From AWTP1-13 sp963814055 (GTDB lineage: Bacteria > Pseudomonadota > Alphaproteobacteria > Rhizobiales > Hyphomicrobiaceae): DNA of 64,000 nucleotides. The notes beneath the pieces were generated by a model. That model worked only from the letters and a program-made list of their open reading frames with translations, had not been told where the DNA came from and did no database searches. A program made the translations under genes and the position numbers. This document shows, one piece after another, positions 44,045 to 52,266 of the stretch. Position 1 is the stretch's first letter, and each line of letters begins with the position of its first letter. The stretch lies in contig CAWFBJ010000014.1 of the NCBI GenBank assembly GCA_963814055.1, positions 379,720 through 443,719 on the forward strand. The letters run 5' to 3'.

Positions 44045-44340
44045 CTATGGGATCAACAGCCGTGGCGGTTCCGAATTGCGAGGCTCGAAGTCTTTCATCA
44101 CATCATAGGAAAGCGGGTAAATCGCGCCATTCAGGACGTGGGTGTCCCACTGGCCAATGTCGAGGGTGTAGCCATCTGGTAGAGCGCGCGCGACGCGGCC
44201 GACACCAACGCTCCCTCCTGCGCCTCCGGCATTTTCAATAATGACGGACTGACCCAGCGAAACCTGTATGTGCTCGGACAAGATACGCGCGATGGCATCC
44301 GTGGATCCACCTGCAGGGAACGGCACGATGATGGTGGAGC
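44045..44340 (-). pseudogene. Tripartite tricarboxylate-type binding protein (Bug/TctC) fragment
   Basis: About 90 residues of a TctC-type protein remain: TIIVPFPAGGSTDAIARILS, EHIQVSLGQSVIIENAGGAG, GSVGVGRVARALPDGYTLDI and a break after YDVMKDFEP. The signal peptide and the C-terminal two thirds are missing; full-length members are about 320 residues (compare the intact gene at 50256). It lies head-on to the L,D-transpeptidase gene, whose 5' end is also abnormal, so a rearrangement joined two broken genes here. Confidence 0.75.
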
Positions 44341-44349
44341 CGCCGTTTG

Positions 44350-45324
44350 TGAAAGAGGCTGAAGTGCTGGTGAAGGGAATATTGGCGGTCGCCGCCGCGC
44401 GGTCGTAAGCTTCAGCGCGCGATCGAGATCGATGCGGAGTTTTTTAGCGCCTACTACAACCGCGCCCTCGCCTTTCGTGCCAAGGGCGACAACGACAGCG
44501 CCATCGAAGACACCACAACGGCCATCGAGATCAATCCGAGGCACGTCGGTGCCTACTTCAACCGCGGTGTCGCCCACGCTGCTAAGGGCACACACGACCG
44601 AGCCATTGCAGACTACACCAAGGCAATCGAGATCAATCCGAAACACGTTGCTGCCTATCACAACCGCAGCCTTGCTTACCGTGCCAAAGGTGACAACGAC
44701 CGCGCCATCGCAGACCACACTAGGGTCGCCGAGATCAACAAGAAGCCCTCCGATGTCACTGCCGTCCCCGTGAGCATCGCCAGCGCGCCGCTTTCCACCG
44801 CGTTGATCGAGAAGAACCCTTTGCCGCCGAGCGACGCTCCGAGCCCGTCTTTCAGTTTACTGCTAAAGACCGATCTCAGCGCACAGCAACTGACCGTTGT
44901 AGAAAACGACACCGTTTTGTACGTCTGGCCGATTTCCTCGGGCACGCAGGGCTACGCCACGCCGACAGGTACCTTCCAACCGAGATCAGCACACAGAATG
45001 TGGTATTCCCGCCAATATGACTGGACACCAATGCCCTACGCCATTTTCTTTGTGCGCGGGGTCGCCTTTCACGGCACCAACATCACGTCTCGCTTGGGCA
45101 AGTCCGCGTCGCATGGTTGCATTCGACTAGCCACCAGCAATGCTGCACAACTCTACGGTCTGGTGCAGAAGCACAGTTTGGCGAAGACTCAGGTAGTCGT
45201 TTTCGGTGCAGCAAAGCACCATCCTGCCGCCGTTGCCCATCGCGCTCCAACGCCCAGGATCGAGAGCACGGCATCAAGTGGTCTACCGAGTTGGGCGAAA
45301 GTGCTGTTCAGATCCTCACCTTAA
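44350..45324 (+). CDS. TPR-L,D-transpeptidase fusion (5' end probably lost)
   Basis: The open frame has no ATG; GTG 44350, 44365 or 44371, or a much later GTG 44770, are the only starts. TPR repeats begin abruptly: AIEIDAEFFSAYYNRALAFR, AKGDNDSAIEDTTTAIEINP, then two more units. From about residue 175 comes a YkuD domain (SFSLLLKTDLSAQQLTVVEN) with SGTQGYATPTGTF, AFHGTN and the catalytic SASHGCIRLA. The enzyme would cross-link peptidoglycan in the periplasm, but no signal peptide is present, consistent with loss of the true N-terminus next to the TctC fragment. From GTG 44770 alone it would be a 184-residue enzyme. Confidence 0.72.
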
Positions 45325-45499
45325 CACACCGTGTCCCGAAGAGGTTCTCGGACTTCGCCGCACGTGGCAAACGGCATAAGGGTGACCGCGCGCAAGGCCT
45401 GGTGCACGTCCCTCTTGCCGTGGCGCACCGGCTTTTGGGTGATCGGCACTGTTGTCTGGCACGCGATGGTGGGCACGGTTCCAGAGCCCTTCACCATGA

Positions 45500-45679
45500 G
45501 TGTCATCGGTGAACCAATCTTGTGCCGCTGTGGACGCAATCACGAGGACGCACCTTCAATCCATCGACGACAAGATCGCTTGGCTCAAGGTGCTTCGGAC
45601 AGAAGTTAGCCGGATGCTTCGGGAATGTACCAAGGGACGCATTGCCGAATGCAAGGTGATCGATCATGGGAAGCGCTGA
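45500..45679 (+). pseudogene. MerR-family regulator C-terminal fragment
   Basis: The short frame ends THLQSIDDKIAWLKVLRTEV, then SRMLRECTKGRIAECKVID. This matches the dimerisation helix and the C-x7-C metal-binding loop of MerR/CadR-type regulators. The N-terminal DNA-binding domain is not found upstream in any frame. GTG 45500 is only the first possible start. It is a remnant of a metal-responsive regulator. Confidence 0.5.
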
Positions 45680-45882
45680 TCCGGCAGTCGTCAGCCGCGT
45701 GGCCCACGCACCGAATAGACAGATATGGTCGTGGGGCCACGCACGCCAACAACGACAACAACCGCACGATCTAGCCTGGTGCGTTCGTGTGGGGCGGCAC
45801 GGGTGTTGATGGTGGCCGGTCTGTTGTTCGGGACCGCTCTTTGGTGCGTGATCCAGCCGTATTCCGTCTGCACCACGCCGCC

Positions 45883-46047
45883 CTAGTTGGAAGGCGGGGG
45901 AGCCTCTGCCAGCCGCGCCAGCAGCTCCTTCATCTTGCTTGGCAGCTTAGGCGTTTCCACGTTTCCCGACATGATCCGGATGCCACGCCCTAGCCTCTCG
46001 ACAAGGAAGGTCGTGAGGATTTGCTGCTCATTGTCTTTACGCTCCAT
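45883..46047 (-). CDS. Small hypothetical protein (54 aa)
   Basis: From ATG 46047: MERKDNEQQILTTFLVERLG, RGIRIMSGNVETPKLPSKMK, then ELLARLAEAPPPSN. It reads like a small helical protein. An EcfG-spaced element ends only seven bases before the ATG, so if that promoter is real the message would be leaderless or start at an internal ATG (45972, MSGNVETPKL). No family is recognised. Confidence 0.45.
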   Translation of the reverse strand: MERKDNEQQILTTFLVERLGRGIRIMSGNVETPKLPSKMKELLARLAEAPPPSN

Positions 46048-46054
46048 AACAAGA

Positions 46055-46079
46055 AACAGCAGGTCGGCGCACTGGTTCC
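46055..46079 (-). promoter_or_regulatory. Possible EcfG-type promoter
   Basis: Minus-strand GGAAC (46079-46075), 17 bases, GTT (46057-46055), T before GTT. It is very close to the start of the 54-aa gene, unlike the other sites. Confidence 0.4.
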
Positions 46080-46125
46080 CGGAAACTTAGCAATTCTTGA
46101 ACTCGAGCAAGCGGCAACTCTAGTG

Positions 46126-46332
46126 TCACCTTCCCTTTGGCTTGTTCGTCGGCCTAAGCCTAACCGACAAATACGCATCATCTCTCGACCAACAATGATG
46201 CTGGTCGCAATGTGGGCACCACAGCGTAGCGTAGCCCTCGCCAAGCCTATGGAAACGGGCAAGGTCAGTCATAATGCCGGTAGGAATTTCCCGGTCTGTT
46301 TCGGGGCATTTGATGACAACCATGGCGACCAT
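46126..46332 (-). CDS. Small Cys-rich zinc-ribbon-like protein
   Basis: GGGAGAG precedes ATG 46332 (MVAMVVIKCPETDREIPTGI). The core MTDLARFHRLGEGYATLWCP and HCDQHHCWSRDDAYLS gives Cys at KCP and a CPHC pair, a likely small zinc-binding knuckle. Proteins of the form CP-T-G-x-x-x-TG...CPxC...W recur in Bradyrhizobium, possibly DNA- or RNA-binding. It is a single gene. Confidence 0.68.
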   Translation of the reverse strand: MVAMVVIKCPETDREIPTGIMTDLARFHRLGEGYATLWCPHCDQHHCWSRDDAYLSVRLRPTNKPKGR

Positions 46333-46506
46333 GGCACTCTCCCGCAATGTGGGAATTTTCAGGACGTAGTGCAGTAAGTTCTAATGCTAACAATGATGTC
46401 GGTCTGTGCCCTACAGCACGACGCAATTTGGCGCCGTCTCCACATCTGCGTCAGCGAACGCGGACGGCAATGGTGCTGTTCGAGTCGCTGAATGTGGAGA
46501 ATCACA

Positions 46507-46635
46507 ATGAAGACTATTCTGTCTGCCCTTGTGGCGCTGTCGTTCCTTGCTGGCGTCGTCGCTCCCGCGAACGCTGCCGAGCCCTTCTCGATCAAGCAGC
46601 TCGACGCCGAAGGCCGCGGCGGCCACGATCGGTAA
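46507..46635 (+). CDS. Small secreted peptide (42 aa)
   Basis: GGAG nine bases before ATG 46507. MKTILSALVALSFLAGVVAP is a textbook signal peptide (cleavage near ANAA), leaving a mature peptide of about 19 residues (EPFSIKQLDAEGRGGHDR). A terminator follows closely, so this is a real monocistronic unit. Such very short secreted peptides occur in Bradyrhizobium without known role. Confidence 0.6.
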   Translation: MKTILSALVALSFLAGVVAPANAAEPFSIKQLDAEGRGGHDR

Positions 46636-46647
46636 GTCCCGATGAAG

Positions 46648-46682
46648 GCCCGCTGGCAGAGATGCTGGCGGGTCTTTTTTGG
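46648..46682 (+). terminator. Rho-independent terminator
   Basis: CCCGCTGGCA and TGCTGGCGGG pair around GAGA and are followed by TCTTTTTT. Confidence 0.8.
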
Positions 46683-46978
46683 GGTGCAGCAAACGCGGGC
46701 TCTGGGCGTACCAAACCCCGCGCTTACTGGATGAGGCACCCACTTCTGGACGCATGCTGCTCCCAGGGTCTTAAAGCCCTGCAAATAATGACCCACAAAT
46801 TTCATCAAATGAGGCTCCAACGCAAGCCCTTGCCCAAAGCGCCCTTTTCATTGTTCGCCCCCGCGCTTCGCAACGTTCGCTCCCGCTGTGTGGTCTCCCC
46901 GTCAATTTCCCCGTTGCCTGGACACACACGCCCTGCATAATATCCTGAGCTTGATTTGCATGCAGGGGCGGTCTTCTG

Positions 46979-47341
46979 GTGGGACGCTCGCAACTTGCGG
47001 GATGCGTCGTTCTCGTTGTCGAGGACGAACCGCTGGTTAGTCTCGACATCGCCGACCAAATGCGCAATGCCGGCGCGGTAGTAGTCTCAACGCACAATGT
47101 TCGGGATACCCTGGCTGCCGCAGCAACCGCCGAGCTGTCCGCCGCGGTTCTAGACATCAATATTGCCGGTGAAGACTGCTCGCTAATCTGCCAACAGCTA
47201 TCCGACCGCAGCATCCCATTCGTATTTCATACCGGCTACACAGACGTTCCCGTGCTCGACAAGTGGCCTGACGCTCCCGTCTTGAGGAAGCCTTCCTTGC
47301 CACCAGACATCACCAAAGCACTTGCTTCCCTGCTGAAGTAG
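46979..47341 (+). CDS. Single-domain response regulator receiver
   Basis: The frame starts at GTG 46979 (GRSQLAGCVVLVVEDEPLVS). The 120-residue receiver has the acidic pocket VEDEP, phospho-acceptor Asp in AVLDINIAGED (about residue 59), Thr in FHTGYTD and Lys in LRKPSLP. There is no output domain, so it acts by protein contact, as CheY- or DivK-like proteins do, or as a relay for a hybrid kinase. No kinase gene is adjacent. Confidence 0.88.
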   Translation: MGRSQLAGCVVLVVEDEPLVSLDIADQMRNAGAVVVSTHNVRDTLAAAATAELSAAVLDINIAGEDCSLICQQLSDRSIPFVFHTGYTDVPVLDKWPDAPVLRKPSLPPDITKALASLLK

Positions 47342-47821
47342 AAGAACTGGCGACAATATTGGGTGGGTCGCTGCGGCCCAACACATGGATTGCCCCTGTC
47401 GTCATCGGCATGCACGCCGGCCGCCCCGGGCGTTGCGTGCCTCTTCACACTGGATCAACAGCCAAGGTGTGGGCTTGACGGGGAGAAAACGCGCCGCTGA
47501 GCTAGTGCAAGAAGGCTTGGGCCAGATCGCCGCGTAGGGCTAAATTTGGGAGAAACTGCGGACGGAGGCCCCCGCTGTCTCATCGCATGGGTAGGTAGGA
47601 AGCGGGTGTCCCAATGGCGACCTAACGCAGTTGACGCCCTCTATGGCCCTGCGTCGCTAGTTTGAGACGAGACCCCGATGGGCTTGGTTCTCCGTCTGCT
47701 ACACCCCTGAAACCGAACATTCTGCAGCGTCAGCTCGTGCACCGCAGCAGTCTGTGGGGCGCGAGCGCGATCTCAGGCGTAAAGGCGAGGTCCATAGGCG
47801 AGGGGCACATGCCCGCGGGCA
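47342..47821. other. Intergenic stretch
   Basis: No supported gene. A degenerate half copy of the dispersed repeat may lie near 47694-47725 (GTCTGCTACACCCCTGAAAC), too weak to list. Confidence 0.35.
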
Positions 47822-48874
47822 TCAGTCTAGGTCGAGGCGGTAGAACCGCCTCGCGGTACCACAGAACAGGTCAGCCTTCTCGGCATCACTTGCGCCCTTC
47901 GCCAGAACCTTGCAGGCGTTCCAAAACACCGGATAGCTGTAGGAGCCCTTGTCGACGGGAAAGTTGCTCTCGAACATGCATCGCGAGGACCCGAACGCCT
48001 CGATGCAGGTCTCGACGTAGGGGCGCCACGTGGCTGCCAGCGTCTCGGAGGAGGGCGGCTCGGGCTGTTCATGGAAGCCGAAGCCGCCCAGGCGCATGCC
48101 GAGGCCGCCGAGCTTGACGTAGACGTTGGGACAGGCTGCAAGCGCCTTGATCGAAGCGGCCCAGCCGGGCAACACCTCCTTGTGCTTGCCGGCATAGGCA
48201 CCGATGCCGATCGGGCCGCCCACGTGATTGAGGACAATCTTGGTCTCCGGAAAGGCGCGCGCGAGGCCAGCAACCTCATCGATCTGGCGATGGTAGAGCC
48301 AGGCATCGAAGGAGAGCTCGAGCCGACCGAGCACGGCAAACCCTTCCCGGAAGGTCTTGTCGCTCAGCAGGCCCGGCGGCGGGCTGTAGGCCGGATTGCG
48401 CACCGATGTATCGGCGTCCCAGGCTGTGATGTGGCGGATGCCGCGGAAGCGATCGCCCCCGGCACGAATATGGGCCGCCAGCACCGGCTCGACGCGGCCG
48501 CCCAGCGCAAGATCGGCATGGCCGACGATGCCGGCGCAATGCCGGGTCTTGCCGTAAATGCCGCTGGCGCTCATGGCGGCGACGCCGTTGACGAACTCGG
48601 TTTCGCCCACGTGCCGCATTTCGGCCGGGCCCGAGGCGCGCAGCATCGCCCGCGCCTGCACGAACACGGTGGCGACGATGTTGTGGCCGCTGCTGGTGTC
48701 CGCCAGCAATTCATCGAGCAAATAGCGCCAGTCGTGGCGATCCCACAGGTGGTGATGGGGATCGACGATCGGGAGATCCGGCTCAAGGATCTCCTCCTTG
48801 CGCCGGTCGAGCCAATCCTGGCGCACGCGAAGATAGTAGGCGAACGACGACGGGGCGGATGTCGGCGTGGTGGA
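47822..48874 (-). CDS. Amidohydrolase family 2 enzyme (PDC-lactonase-like)
   Basis: The start is taken at ATG 48874 (MSTTPTSAPSSFAYYLRVRQ). The TIM-barrel metal motif is PIVDPHHHLWDRHDW (HxH), with KIVLNHVGGP (His) and ESNFPVDKG (Asp) near the end, typical of amidohydrolase-2/LigI-like lactonases. Further matches are FRGIRHITAWDADTSVRNPA and ARAFPETKIVLNHVGG. These enzymes open lactones such as 2-pyrone-4,6-dicarboxylate or decarboxylate aromatics. 350 residues, cytosolic. Divergent from the barrel-protein gene, within a catabolic-looking group. Confidence 0.88.
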   Translation of the reverse strand, partial: STTPTSAPSSFAYYLRVRQDWLDRRKEEILEPDLPIVDPHHHLWDRHDWRYLLDELLADTSSGHNIVATVFVQARAMLRASGPAEMRHVGETEFVNGVAAMSASGIYGKTRHCAGIVGHADLALGGRVEPVLAAHIRAGGDRFRGIRHITAWDADTSVRNPAYSPPPGLLSDKTFREGFAVLGRLELSFDAWLYHRQIDEVAGLARAFPETKIVLNHVGGPIGIGAYAGKHKEVLPGWAASIKALAACPNVYVKLGGLGMRLGGFGFHEQPEPPSSETLAATWRPYVETCIEAFGSSRCMFESNFPVDKGSYSYPVFWNACKVLAKGASDAEKADLFCGTARRFYRLDLD

Positions 48875-48969
48875 CATGAGGCGCAATCCCTCCGGGCGGT
48901 AGCATCCCAAGAGCACGTGACCTACGATAGCACGTGTAGTGCAGCGCAGGACGACAGGAGCAGGGATTC

Positions 48970-49317
48970 ATGCCAATCAGCTCAAACTACCTAATCGTGG
49001 CGAGCATGGATGTCGACGCCGACCAGGAGGCGCTCTTCAACGAGGTCTACGACACCGAGCACATTCCCAGTCTTTTGAAGGTCCCCGGCGTGCGTGGCGT
49101 GACGCGAATGGCTGGAGAGCCCTTTGCCATGAGCATCGCCGGCACCGAGAAGCAGGTCGCGCACGACGGCCCGCGCTACAGCGCTATCTACGAGATCGAT
49201 GGGCCTCACGTCCTCATCAGCCCCGCCTGGGCCAAGGCGGTCGAGGACGGCCGCTGGCCGACCGAGGTGCGGCCCTTCACGCACAACCGGCGGCATGCGC
49301 TCTACAAGTTGCGGTAG
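48970..49317 (+). CDS. EthD/DUF4286-like dimeric alpha-beta barrel protein
   Basis: GGAG eleven bases before ATG 48970. The 115-residue product (MPISSNYLIVASMDVDADQE, EALFNEVYDTEHIPSLLKVP, GVRGVTRMAGEPFAMSIAGT) shows the ferredoxin-like barrel typical of EthD, with YDTEHIPSLLKVPGVRGVTR very close to that family's core. EthD-type proteins aid degradation of ethers and aromatics, often without clear chemistry. It lies between two amidohydrolase genes and is likely co-expressed with the second. Confidence 0.82.
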   Translation: MPISSNYLIVASMDVDADQEALFNEVYDTEHIPSLLKVPGVRGVTRMAGEPFAMSIAGTEKQVAHDGPRYSAIYEIDGPHVLISPAWAKAVEDGRWPTEVRPFTHNRRHALYKLR

Positions 49318-49396
49318 GGCGCAATAAGCGAAGCCGTATTTGCGCCGAATTATCGAGGAGCAGATCGGCGCAATGCGCGACCGCTTATTGCACCCC
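49317..49396. repeat. Inverted repeat, REP-like
   Basis: GGCGCAATAAGCG at 49318-49330 and CGCTTATTGCACC at 49382-49394 are near-perfect inverted arms 51 bases apart, with an internal CGCCGAATT/GATCGGCG pair. It lies between two co-oriented genes and may form a processing or attenuation hairpin. Confidence 0.6.
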
Positions 49397-49439
49397 ACGG
49401 CCCCGCTACGACGAGATGGGGGCCACGGAGGACTGCACG

Positions 49440-50249
49440 ATGCAAATCGTCGACGCACAGATCCATCTCTGGACCAAGGGAACCGTCGTGCCGCCGCACC
49501 GCACGGCGCCGCATCTGGTCGACGAGGCGCTGCGTGACATGAATGCCGCCGGCGTTCACGGCGCCATCCTCCATCCGCCGAGCTGGGACCCCGATTCCAA
49601 CGCGCAGGCGGTCGAGGCGGCGCGCCTCCATCCCGACCGGTTCGTGATCCTCGGCCGCATCCCCCTCGACCGACCGGAGCTGCGCGGGCAGATCGAGACG
49701 TGGCGCCAGCAGCCCGGCATGCTCGGCCTGCGCTACACGTTTCTACAGCCGCACATGAAGTCGTGGCCAACCGACGGTACCATGGACTGGCTGTGGCCCG
49801 CTGCCGAACGGCTCGGATTGCCGGTCGCGCTGCTGGCCGGTAAGTTTCTGCCGGTCGTTGCGCAGATTGCCGAACGCCACCCGGGGCTGCGGCTCATCGT
49901 CGATCATTTCGGCGTCGCGCGCGGCAACATGGACGACGCGGCCTTCGCCACCATGCCGCAGGTCACGGCACTGGCAAAGCATCCCAACATCGCTGTCAAG
50001 GTCACCGGCGGACCCCAATATGTGACCGACGCCTATCCCTTCAAGAGCCTGCAGAAGCACTATCGGGCGGTCTACGACGCGTTCGGGCCGAGGCGCACGT
50101 TCTGGGGCACTGACATCACGCGCATGCCCTGCACCTGGAAGGAATGCGTCACGCACTTCACCGAGCACCAGCCATGGCTGAGCGATGCCGACAAGGCGCT
50201 GATCATGGGGCAGGCCATGGCCGATTGGATCGGCTGGAAGCGCGCGTGA
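49440..50249 (+). CDS. Amidohydrolase family 2 enzyme
   Basis: GGAGG about ten bases before ATG 49440 (MQIVDAQIHLWTKGTVVPPH). The HxH motif is VDAQIHLW; the barrel continues with VHGAILHPPSWDPDSNAQAV, LIVDHFGVARG (His) and FWGTDITRMPCTWK (Asp). At 269 residues it is a compact amidohydrolase-2 enzyme, about 80 residues shorter than the one at 47822. It and its neighbours probably act on one pathway, perhaps a lactone or aromatic acid. Confidence 0.88.
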   Translation: MQIVDAQIHLWTKGTVVPPHRTAPHLVDEALRDMNAAGVHGAILHPPSWDPDSNAQAVEAARLHPDRFVILGRIPLDRPELRGQIETWRQQPGMLGLRYTFLQPHMKSWPTDGTMDWLWPAAERLGLPVALLAGKFLPVVAQIAERHPGLRLIVDHFGVARGNMDDAAFATMPQVTALAKHPNIAVKVTGGPQYVTDAYPFKSLQKHYRAVYDAFGPRRTFWGTDITRMPCTWKECVTHFTEHQPWLSDADKALIMGQAMADWIGWKRA

Positions 50250-50255
50250 AAGATT

Positions 50256-51278
50256 TCACCGGCTCGCCGGTTCGACCGCACCCGACTTCTTGACCACCTC
50301 GACCCAGCGGGTGACCTCGCTGGCCACCAGCCTCGTCATGTACTCGCTGCCGCGCTTGTTCCGGGGCGGGACGGCACCGCCGATATCGGCAAACCTCTTC
50401 TCGACCATCGGATCTTCCTGAGACTTCAAGACGGCCTCACGTAGCTTCTCGAGTATCGACCCGGGTACGCCCTTCGGCGCGTAGAGGCCAAGCCAGCTCT
50501 CGACCTTGAATCCGGGCAGCCCTTCCTCCGCTGCTGTAGGCGCATGCGGAAGGGCAGGCGTGCGTGCGTCAGAGGCCACGCCGAATACTTTCACGGAGCC
50601 GCCTTGCGCGTGGCCCGCCACGGACGCTGTGAGATCGCACGTACCGTCGATCGCACCGACCAGGATGTCGTTGATGGTCTGTCCGAAGCCGCGGTAGACG
50701 ACATAGGTCGGTTCGACGTCGATGAGCTGGAAATAGACCAGGCACGTGAGATGCGCGAGCGAGCCGATCCCGTTGTGCCCCATCTTCAGGTCCTTGCCTT
50801 TTGCTTTCGCATAGGCCGTGAACTCTTGCAGCGTGCTGACGGGCAGGTCCTTGCGCACGATGAGCAGGTTCGGCGTCAAATTGATGAGGCCGAGATAATC
50901 GAAATCTGTGCGCGGGTCATAAGGCAGCTTGGGATTGGTGGCGACGGCGGCGGCGTTGGTGCCCATATGGCCGAGCCCGATGGTGTAGCCGTCGGGCGTC
51001 GCGTTCTTGCCGCGCAGCGTACCCGTTGCGCCACCGGCTCCGGCGGTGTTCTCGATGACGAGCGCTGCCCCGAGAATCTTTGACATCGCATCGGCCATGA
51101 TGCGCGCCGAGACATCGGCGGCGCCACCAGCGGCAAACGGGACGATGAGCGTAACGTTGCGCTCTGGGTACGCCTGCGCCCACGCCAGCCCGGCCACGAG
51201 GCCGGCCGCGATCACAGCCGACAGGCCGCCTGGAAAAATGCGCCGGGCGAGCAACGTTCTCCACGCGCGTGTCAGCAT
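50256..51278 (-). CDS. Tripartite tricarboxylate-type (Bug) substrate-binding protein
   Basis: A 340-residue exported protein with a signal helix (FPGGLSAVIAAGLVAGLAWA) and the Bug opening RNVTLIVPFAAGGAADVSAR, IMADAMSKILGAALVIENTA, NATPDGYTIGLGHMGTNAAA and the conserved Asp-rich loop. Bug proteins bind dicarboxylates, aromatic acids or amides in the periplasm and usually work with TctA/TctB permeases; none is adjacent. It converges with the second amidohydrolase gene, six bases from its stop, which fits supplying the group's substrate. The frame is intact, unlike the fragment at 44045. Confidence 0.93.
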   Translation of the reverse strand: MLTRAWRTLLARRIFPGGLSAVIAAGLVAGLAWAQAYPERNVTLIVPFAAGGAADVSARIMADAMSKILGAALVIENTAGAGGATGTLRGKNATPDGYTIGLGHMGTNAAAVATNPKLPYDPRTDFDYLGLINLTPNLLIVRKDLPVSTLQEFTAYAKAKGKDLKMGHNGIGSLAHLTCLVYFQLIDVEPTYVVYRGFGQTINDILVGAIDGTCDLTASVAGHAQGGSVKVFGVASDARTPALPHAPTAAEEGLPGFKVESWLGLYAPKGVPGSILEKLREAVLKSQEDPMVEKRFADIGGAVPPRNKRGSEYMTRLVASEVTRWVEVVKKSGAVEPASR

Positions 51279-51596
51279 GGCGAGTGTCCTCCTTCGGGTT
51301 CACCCGGCCGTTTCGCCGTGTCAGTGCATGCAGCGACATAGCGGCCGCGGAAACTCGACATCGTCGCGATCATTGTGGCTTGGGTCGACCGTGACGAACT
51401 TGGTTGGTCATTTGCGCTGCCACTTCCCCGCGCGCGCTTCTCAATGTCTAGCCTGCCACAACGCCTCGGATGGCGCGAGGATGGTGTCGGCCATGACACG
51501 CCCGATGCAGGCGTGAAGGCGGTCTTGGCGGGGGGAGCAGAATCCTGACCCCTCTCCGCTCTCCATGGTGCGTCGCAACGGGCACGGCCGTTCCGG

Positions 51597-51662
51597 GTCA
51601 GAAGCGGACGTCCGCGAGCCTCCTCCGCCATGTCCGCTTTCCACCTGAAAGCGGACATACGT
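51597..51662. repeat. Dispersed GCGGACAT-type palindromic repeat
   Basis: GGTCAGAAGCGGACGTCCGC, CATGTCCGCTTTCCACC and GAAAGCGGACATACG arms are present. Not next to a broken gene. Confidence 0.65.
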
Positions 51663-51750
51663 GAAACAAGCCGAGATGGATCCCTCAGCTCCACTCACTC
51701 TCGCCGGTGGTGAGAACGAAGTCTGATGCGCAAAGAGCGGCCGATCGGGC

Positions 51751-51776
51751 GGAACCGCACAGGCTCCGCTTCCGTT
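51751..51776 (+). promoter_or_regulatory. Possible EcfG-type promoter
   Basis: GGAAC (51751-51755), 17 bases, CGTT (51773-51776). Spacing is one base longer than in most of the other sites and it is 118 bases before the next gene, so it is less certain. Confidence 0.4.
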
Positions 51777-51894
51777 TGTATTCGGTGGCAGTCAATGAGA
51801 TACATCGATGAGAGCTTCGCGAGCAACAAAGCCCTGCTCTATCAAGGGCGTTCTCGCTGGATGAAGTGAGTGCGGTCACCGTGGAGTGTTAGCC

Positions 51895-52266
51895 ATGCAG
51901 CAGGTACTCAATGAAGTCGGCCAGATCGCCCAGCAGCTCGCCGCAGTTATCTGGCAGGTACTACAATTCATCTGGAACTGGTCATTCGGCCAAGTTGTGA
52001 AGATGTTCCAGATGCCCTTCAACAATCTGCCATTGTGGAAACAAGTGCTCTTCGTAGTCGTCATCGCGGCGCTTGCCTACTTTCTCTACAAGGTCGCGAA
52101 AGATCTATTGAAAGCAGTGCAGTCTGTGCTCGGTGCAATCGTCGGTCTCATCTCGGCACTCATCGCAATGCTGCCGCAGATTGTGTATGCCGGACTTATC
52201 GCCTTCGGTGGCGCATGGGTGATTGCAAATATCAACCCAACATGGATACCGATCGCACTGCGATGA
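51895..52266 (+). CDS. Small hydrophobic membrane protein
   Basis: GGAG nine bases upstream favours ATG 51895 (MQQVLNEVGQIAQQLAAVIW). The 123 residues contain an amphipathic start (FIWNWSFGQVVKMFQMPFNN), then two helices (WKQVLFVVVIAALAYFLYKV and VQSVLGAIVGLISALIAMLP) and a third (VYAGLIAFGGAWVIANINPT). No family is recognised. It may respond to stress from the upstream EcfG-like site. Confidence 0.7.
   Translation: MQQVLNEVGQIAQQLAAVIWQVLQFIWNWSFGQVVKMFQMPFNNLPLWKQVLFVVVIAALAYFLYKVAKDLLKAVQSVLGAIVGLISALIAMLPQIVYAGLIAFGGAWVIANINPTWIPIALR

Larger units (their letters stand above)
51279..51894. other. Intergenic stretch with a repeat and a promoter
   Basis: No supported gene. Contains one dispersed repeat and a possible EcfG promoter; the latter is at a suitable distance for the membrane protein gene that follows. 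Confidence 0.5.

Noticed and set aside
48071..48994. 307-residue plus-strand frame
   Set aside because: Shadow of the amidohydrolase on the minus strand.
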